64,000 nt of DNA from Bartonella tribocorum CIP 105476. Its GTDB lineage: Bacteria; Pseudomonadota; Alphaproteobacteria; Rhizobiales; Rhizobiaceae. Positions 58,719-64,000 of this stretch are shown here, piece by piece. The notes under the pieces were generated by a model. The model had not been told where the DNA came from and made no database searches. It was given only the letters and a program-made list of their open reading frames with translations. The first letter of the stretch is position 1. Each line of letters begins with the position of its first letter. The stretch lies in the NCBI RefSeq assembly GCF_000196435.1, contig NC_010161.1, forward strand, positions 620,001 through 684,000, in the 5' to 3' direction. The translations under genes and the position numbers were made by a program.

Positions 58719-59537
58719 ATGGCTAAGGGTAATGGTTTGTTGTATGGTAAACGTGGTTTAATTTTGGGGTTGGCCAATAATCGCTCCATCGCTTGGGGAA
58801 TCGCTAAAGCAGCGAATGCTGCAGGGGCAGAGCTTGCTTTCACCTATCAGGGTGAAGCAATGAAAAAGCGTGTTGAGCCTTTGGCTGAAGAGTTAAATGG
58901 GTTTGTTTGTGGACATTGTGATGTTTCTGACAGTGCCTCTATTGATGAGGTCTTTAGAGCCATAGAGAAGAAATGGGGCAAACTTGATTTTTTAGTTCAT
59001 GCTATTGGTTTTTCTGATAAAGATGAATTAAGTGGTCGTTATGTTGATATCAGCGAATCAAATTTTATGATGACCATGAATATTTCGGTTTATTCCCTAA
59101 CAGCGCTAACGAAGCGTGCAGAAAAGTTGATGTTAGAGGGTGGTTCAATCTTAACATTAACCTATTATGGTGCGGAAAAGGTTGTTCCCAATTATAATGT
59201 CATGGGGGTTGCTAAAGCAGCTCTTGAGGCGAGCGTGAAATATTTAGCGGTAGATTTAGGTCCTCAAAATATTCGTGTTAATGCGATATCTGCTGGACCA
59301 ATTAAAACCTTAGCGGCTTCAGGTATTGGTGATTTTCGTTATATTCTAAAATGGAATGAATATAATGCTCCCTTACGTCGTACAGTATCAATTGAAGAGG
59401 TAGGTGATTCTGCCCTTTATTTTCTTTCGGATTTGTCTCGTTCTGTTACCGGTGAAGTTCATCATGTCGATTCAGGTTATAATATCATCGGTATGAAAGC
59501 CGTTGATGCACCAGATATTTCTGTCGTTAAAGAATAA
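58719..59537 (+). CDS. fabI: Enoyl-[acyl-carrier-protein] reductase (NADH)
   Basis: The 272-aa SDR-type enzyme carries out the last reduction in each fatty-acid elongation cycle. It has the FabI cofactor segment LILGLANNRSIAWGIAKA (near residues 14-31), VHAIGFSDKDELSG, and the catalytic pair in LTYYGAEKVVPNYNVMGVAKAAL (Tyr and Lys, Tyr-x6-Lys). This is the triclosan target in other bacteria. The frame also permits a GTG at 58713; ATG 58719 has GGGG nine bases upstream and matches the expected 272-aa length. Confidence 0.96.
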   Translation: MAKGNGLLYGKRGLILGLANNRSIAWGIAKAANAAGAELAFTYQGEAMKKRVEPLAEELNGFVCGHCDVSDSASIDEVFRAIEKKWGKLDFLVHAIGFSDKDELSGRYVDISESNFMMTMNISVYSLTALTKRAEKLMLEGGSILTLTYYGAEKVVPNYNVMGVAKAALEASVKYLAVDLGPQNIRVNAISAGPIKTLAASGIGDFRYILKWNEYNAPLRRTVSIEEVGDSALYFLSDLSRSVTGEVHHVDSGYNIIGMKAVDAPDISVVKE

Positions 59538-59682
59538 GTTTGGTTTAAGGACCCGTATTGGACAGCGGTGATTTGACAAAATTTAAAACGACCAAGAATA
59601 TTTTGGAATAAAGAGCTGTTTTGTGTATAGCTCAACATGTATTGTCTTTGCGTATATTTGACAGAGAAACGGATCTTTTTTC

Positions 59683-60771
59683 ATGTCGCATAATACATTT
59701 GGTCATTTGTTTCGTGTAACAACATGGGGTGAAAGTCATGGAGCTGCTCTTGGTTGTGTCATTGATGGTTGTCCACCTGGAATTATTTTTACTCTTGCAG
59801 AAATTCAAGCTTATCTTGATAAGCGTAGACCCGGGCAATCTAAATATACAACGCAGCGCCAAGAACAAGATCAAGTAGAACTCCTTTCAGGAGCGATTAC
59901 TCAGGAAGACGGGACAACATTCGTTACAACAGGCACACCAATTTCTCTGTTGATTCGAAATACAGATCAACGCTCTCAAGATTATGGAAAAATCGCTCAT
60001 CAATATCGTCCTGGTCATGCAGATTATACGTATGATGTTAAATATGGCATTCGTGATTTTCGAGGGGGAGGACGTGCTTCAGCACGCGAGACAGCAGCGC
60101 GTGTTGCGGCTGGTGCATTGGCGCGTAAAGTTGTGCCTCATTTAGTTGTACGAGGAGCTGTGATAGCAATTGGTCCCCATCATATTAATCGTGATCGTTG
60201 GGATTGGTCAGAGGTTGAGAATAATCCTTTTTTTACAGCAGATGCAGAGATGGTTCAGATTTTTAGTGATTATATCCGTAAAATCCGTAAAGATGGGACA
60301 TCTGTTGGTGCGGTTATTGAGATCGTTGCAGAAAATGTTCCGGCAGGTTTAGGCGCCCCTATTTACGCAAAACTTGATCAAGACATTGCCTCCTTACTTA
60401 TGTCAATTAATGCGGTAAAAGGGGTTGAAATTGGTGATGGTTTTGCGGCAGCCCGTTTGAGGGGAGAAGAAAATGCCGATGAAATGCGTATGGGAAATGA
60501 TGGAAAACCACTTTTTTTATCCAATCATGCGGGTGGTATTTTAGGAGGAATATCGAGTGGACAGCCAATTATTGCACGTTTTGCTGTAAAGCCTACTTCA
60601 TCAATTTTAACGCCTCGTCGCTCCATTGATGTTGATGGTCATGATGTAGACGTTATAACGAAGGGACGCCATGATCCATGTGTTGGGATTCGTGCCGTTC
60701 CTGTTGGTGAAGCGATGGTTGCTTGTGCACTTGCTGATCATTATTTAAGACATCGCGGTCAAGTGGGGTGA
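59683..60771 (+). CDS. aroC: Chorismate synthase
   Basis: The 362-aa FMN-dependent lyase makes chorismate from EPSP, the last common step to aromatic amino acids, folate and ubiquinone precursors. Signatures are [57 protein letters not shown] and [15 protein letters not shown]. Length is normal. The start, ATG 59683, follows GGATC rather than a good Shine-Dalgarno. The ribB gene begins 15 bases after its stop. Confidence 0.97.
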   Translation: MSHNTFGHLFRVTTWGESHGAALGCVIDGCPPGIIFTLAEIQAYLDKRRPGQSKYTTQRQEQDQVELLSGAITQEDGTTFVTTGTPISLLIRNTDQRSQDYGKIAHQYRPGHADYTYDVKYGIRDFRGGGRASARETAARVAAGALARKVVPHLVVRGAVIAIGPHHINRDRWDWSEVENNPFFTADAEMVQIFSDYIRKIRKDGTSVGAVIEIVAENVPAGLGAPIYAKLDQDIASLLMSINAVKGVEIGDGFAAARLRGEENADEMRMGNDGKPLFLSNHAGGILGGISSGQPIIARFAVKPTSSILTPRRSIDVDGHDVDVITKGRHDPCVGIRAVPVGEAMVACALADHYLRHRGQVG

Positions 60772-60786
60772 TTGAGAAGGTGAATA

Positions 60787-61890
60787 ATGGCGTATAATGA
60801 AGAAAAAATTGTTTCTGCGCTGAAAGCTTTTGAACGCGGTGAAATTGTTGTGGTGACAGATGATAATGACCGTGAAAATGAAGGTGATTTAACGGTTGCT
60901 GCAGCGCATTGTACAGAAGAAAAGATGGCATTTATTCTTCGTCACACAACAGGTATTGTGTGTACACCTATGCCCAAAAAAGAAGCACAACGATTTCATC
61001 TTGCTCCTATGGTACTAGATAATGATTCTGCGCATCGTACCCAGTTTACTGTGACTGTTGATTTTAAACATGGAATAACGACGGGGATTTCAGCACACGA
61101 TCGTACATTAGCGGTGCGTAATCTTGCTAATTCGAATGCAAGTGCGGATGATTTTGTTCGTCCAGGACATGTCTTTCCTTTGATCGCGCATGAAGGGGGG
61201 GTTCTCATGCGTTCAGGTCATACAGAAGCTGCTGTTGATTTATGTAAATTAGTTGGTTTGCCCCCCGTTGGTGTTATCGGTGAATTGGTCAATGATGATG
61301 GGAGCGTTAAACATGGCGATCAGATTACAAAATTTGCACAAGAACATGGGTTGCGTATCATAACGGTTGCAGATTTAATTGCTTACCGTCAGCGTAAAGA
61401 AATATTGATCAAGCATGTTGGAGAAATGCCGATTGAGACACCTGTAGGTCCGGCTATTATTCAAAGTTATCAACTCCCTTGGGAAGCTGTTCAGCATATC
61501 GCGATTATTTTTGGTGATATCCGTGAGGGTGAGGACATTCCTGTGCATTTTCATCATGAAAACATTATAAATGACGTTTTTTGTCAATCTTCAGATATTA
61601 TGGTGATGATGCAGCGTATGATGGAAAAAGAAAAACGTGGTGTGTTTGTTTATTTGCGTGAAAGATCTGTTATACAATCAACTATGGGCATTCAAAACAT
61701 GGCAAGAGACGTTTTAGAAAACCATGTGCAGGCGATTGAACGCGAAGAAGAATGGTGCAAAATTGGTGTAGGTTCGCAAATTTTGAAATATTTAGGAATA
61801 GGCTCTGTTGTTATTTATGCTTCTAAAGAGCATCATTATGCAGGTTTAGAAAGTTTTGGAATTCGTATATCTAGAACAGATATTTTTTGA
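60787..61890 (+). CDS. ribB: 3,4-dihydroxy-2-butanone 4-phosphate synthase with degenerate GTP cyclohydrolase II-like half
   Basis: The 367-aa protein is a RibBA fusion. The N-terminal half is intact Rib[21 protein letters not shown] (about 20-39) with the acidic loop, [42 protein letters not shown]. The C-terminal half has the RibA outline ([43 protein letters not shown]) but lacks the GTP cyclohydrolase II zinc-site pattern of GDxxGSxRCDCG: the corresponding stretch reads [19 protein letters not shown]. So it probably supplies only the four-carbon RibB product, and RibA must come from another gene. GAAGG precedes ATG 60787. Confidence 0.93.
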
Positions 61891-61897
61891 GGTTCAT

Positions 61898-62152
61898 ATG
61901 AAAAAAGAGATACAAGAGGGGGATATTACGACTTTAAGCTTTGAGCAAGCGCTTAAGCAGCTTGAAGTTATTGTTGAAAACTTAGAACGTGGCGATGTGC
62001 CTTTGGAACAATCCATTGATATTTATGAACGTGGTGAAGCGCTTAAAAAACATTGTGAAAAACTCTTGAAGGTTGCTGAAGCCAAAGTTGAAAAAATTCA
62101 GCTTTCACAGGAAGGTTCTCCAGAAGGCGTAGAGCCACTTGATGCTCAATAA
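61898..62152 (+). CDS. xseB: Exodeoxyribonuclease VII small subunit
   Basis: The 84-aa subunit forms exonuclease VII with XseA and degrades single-stranded DNA. The core is [20 protein letters not shown] and [20 protein letters not shown], with a lysine-rich end. The frame is open from 61856 inside ribB, but ATG 61898 with GAGG upstream gives the normal length. It lies upstream of dxs, the customary pairing. Confidence 0.93.
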
Positions 62153-62397
62153 TATTAAATATTTTGGGATATTTATTGTGGGACTCTAAGAGATGCAATA
62201 ATCTTAGTTTATAGAAAGCAAATTTTATTGATTTCTTTTTTATAAAATAAGTTAAAAATGGAAAAGATCATCAATCATCTCAAAGAGAGAAGAGCATTTT
62301 TCAGTAAAAAAGATGTAAAGCTCTCAATAAACGAGTAGAAAAGATATATTTTTAATCGTTGCTTTCTCTTGAGCTAAGATAATAGAAAGGAATTTTT

Positions 62398-64000
62398 TTG
62401 TCTCAGGTCTTAACACCATTGCTTGACCGTGTTTGTTTCCCGCAAGATTTGCGGGCATTACCTGAGTCTTATCTGGTACAGTTGGCTAATGAGTTGCGGA
62501 CCGAAACGATTGATGCGGTTTCTGTAACAGGAGGTCATCTTGGAGCAGGACTTGGTGTTGTTGAGCTTACAGTTGCATTACATTATATTTTTAATACACC
62601 AGAGGATAGGATTATTTGGGATGTTGGTCATCAAACCTATCCACACAAAATTTTAACGGGGCGTAGAGAAAAAATTCGCACATTACGTCAAGAGGGCGGG
62701 CTATCAGGTTTTACAAAACGTGTAGAGAGTGTGTATGATCCATTTGGAGCGGGGCACTCATCAACTTCTATTTCGGCAGGGCTTGGCATGGCGGTGGCAA
62801 GTGCTTTGAAAGAAGAGAAAAAACGCAAAGTCATTGCTGTCATTGGTGATGGTGCAATGTCTGCGGGTATGGCTTATGAAGCAATGAATAACGCTGGTGC
62901 TTTGAATGCACGCTTGATTGTTATTCTGAATGATAACGATATGTCTATCGCACCGCCTACAGGTTCTATGAGTGCACATCTTGCACGGTTAGTCTCTCGT
63001 CCTTCTTATCGTCATTTACGTGAACGCGTAAAAATGTTGAGTGAAAAATTGCCAAAGTTTTTTTGGGACAAGGCACGTCGTTCAGAGGAGTTTGCGCGTG
63101 GACTTTTGGTAGGGGGAACGTTATTTGATGAGCTTGGCTTTTATTATGTTGGCCCCATAGATGGGCACAATTTAGGGCATTTATTGCCTGTTTTAAAAAA
63201 TGTTCGAGAATACCCTCATGGTCCTGTTTTGGTGCATGTTGTAACCCATAAGGGAAAGGGATATCCACCTGCAGAAGCCTCGTCCGATAAATATCATGGT
63301 GTTAATCGTTTTGATGTCACGACAGGAAAACAGGTTAAGGCATCAAGTAATATCTTACCCTATACCAAGGTATTTTCTAAAGCTTTAGTAGAAGAGGCAT
63401 GCCATGATGATAAGATTGTTGGCATAACGGCAGCGATGCCAACAGGGACAGGGCTTGATTCTTTTGCAGAAAAATTTCCTGAAAAGATGTTTGATGTTGG
63501 TATTGCTGAGCAACATGCCGTAACTTTTGCGGCAGGACTTGCTTGTGAAGGGTATAAGCCTTTTGTTGCAATTTATTCTACTTTTTTACAGCGTGCTTAT
63601 GATCAAATTATTCATGATGTATCAATTCAAAAATTACCGGTCCGTTTTGCCATTGATAGAGCAGGTTTTGTGGGGGCAGATGGGGCAACGCACGCTGGCA
63701 GTTTTGATATCGTTTTTTTGGCTACGCTTCCTGAGTTTGTTGTTATGGCGCCTTCAGATGAACTTGAGCTGATGCATATGGTACGTACAGCTGCAGCTTA
63801 TGATCAGGGGCCCATTTCTTTTCGTTATCCACGTGGTGAAGGTATTGGTATAGATTTACCGCAACGTGGTGAGATATTAGAGATTGGAAAAGGACGCGTT
63901 CTGCGTGAAGGAAATAGGATCGCTCTGGTTTGTTTTGGAACACGAATGTCAGAAGTGTTGCGAGCTGCTGATAGGTTGGGAGCTAAAGGGTTATCGACGA
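62398..64000 (+). CDS. dxs: 1-deoxy-D-xylulose-5-phosphate synthase, 5' part
   Basis: The frame runs open to the right edge (534 codons in the window of about 640 expected), so the gene is incomplete here only because the window ends. Dxs condenses pyruvate and glyceraldehyde-3-phosphate with thiamine diphosphate, the first step of the MEP pathway. Seen are [20 protein letters not shown], the ThDP motif [19 protein letters not shown] and [10 protein letters not shown], the arm [18 protein letters not shown] with the catalytic Glu, and FRYPRGEG. The start is TTG 62398, with GAAAGG seven bases upstream. Later genes of this pathway include ispE in this window. Confidence 0.97.
   Translation, partial: MSQVLTPLLDRVCFPQDLRALPESYLVQLANELRTETIDAVSVTGGHLGAGLGVVELTVALHYIFNTPEDRIIWDVGHQTYPHKILTGRREKIRTLRQEGGLSGFTKRVESVYDPFGAGHSSTSISAGLGMAVASALKEEKKRKVIAVIGDGAMSAGMAYEAMNNAGALNARLIVILNDNDMSIAPPTGSMSAHLARLVSRPSYRHLRERVKMLSEKLPKFFWDKARRSEEFARGLLVGGTLFDELGFYYVGPIDGHNLGHLLPVLKNVREYPHGPVLVHVVTHKGKGYPPAEASSDKYHGVNRFDVTTGKQVKASSNILPYTKVFSKALVEEACHDDKIVGITAAMPTGTGLDSFAEKFPEKMFDVGIAEQHAVTFAAGLACEGYKPFVAIYSTFLQRAYDQIIHDVSIQKLPVRFAIDRAGFVGADGATHAGSFDIVFLATLPEFVVMAPSDELELMHMVRTAAAYDQGPISFRYPRGEGIGIDLPQRGEILEIGKGRVLREGNRIALVCFGTRMSEVLRAADRLGAKGLST

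Overview
The window reads as chromosomal DNA of an alphaproteobacterium of the order Hyphomicrobiales (Rhizobiales), most likely a Bartonella species. This rests on AT-rich composition, small gene set with long decayed intergenic stretches, frequent TTG starts, and protein sequences (FabI, IspE, AtpB, Dxs, RnhB) that match my recollection of Bartonella proteins. The species cannot be fixed by eye. No rRNA, tRNA, CRISPR array, intact insertion sequence or prophage was recognised.

Layout. 1-6 kb: a MATE efflux pump, a broken RhuM-family gene, and a glutamine-synthetase-like/FAD-oxidase pair resembling puuA-puuB. 6-10 kb: zwf-pgl-edd, the glucose-6-phosphate to KDPG arm of the Entner-Doudoroff route. 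10-18 kb: folD, an AsmA-like protein, a 47-aa membrane peptide, rsmE, a plant-type gshA, then about 2 kb with only one small membrane protein. 18-24 kb: a TcyP-like symporter, a methyltransferase, comF, grxC, ubiG and lysC. 24-33 kb: a divergent thymidylate-kinase-like protein, nhaA, a 568-aa membrane-anchored protein of unknown function, an SLC13/RCK transporter, and a YfgM-like protein with der. 33.6-35.4 kb is almost gene-free. 35.4-38.1 kb is the ATP synthase Fo operon (atpI, B, E, F', F) without the F1 genes. 38.1-39.6 kb is gene-free and carries degenerate repeats. 39.6-47.8 kb: glyQ-glyS, a large TPR protein, a polyprenyl diphosphate synthase, a TrmN6-like methyltransferase, a 34-aa membrane peptide and an S49 protease. 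48-53 kb: ispE, rnhB, a Sua5/YrdC protein, an FAD-linked 2-hydroxyacid dehydrogenase and a DUF6101-like protein. 53.8-64 kb: purD, ubiA, pdxH, a CbpA-like DnaJ, fabI, aroC, a ribBA fusion with a degenerate RibA half, xseB and the first part of dxs, which runs off the right edge.

Functionally this is a housekeeping region: central carbon metabolism (zwf-pgl-edd), isoprenoid and quinone supply (dxs, ispE, polyprenyl synthase, ubiA, ubiG), redox (gshA, grxC), respiration (atp Fo) and cofactors (folD, pdxH, ribB). xseB-dxs is the usual alphaproteobacterial pairing.

The best leads are not a new multigene system. They are (i) the RhuM-family gene broken at two homopolymers, each repairable by a one-base deletion; (ii) the lone, divergent thymidylate-kinase-like protein; (iii) related degenerate sequences in three or more intergenic regions, which look like relics of one repeated ancestor; (iv) several strong inverted repeats in front of transporter or metabolic genes or inside gene-free DNA; and (v) three small membrane-peptide genes.
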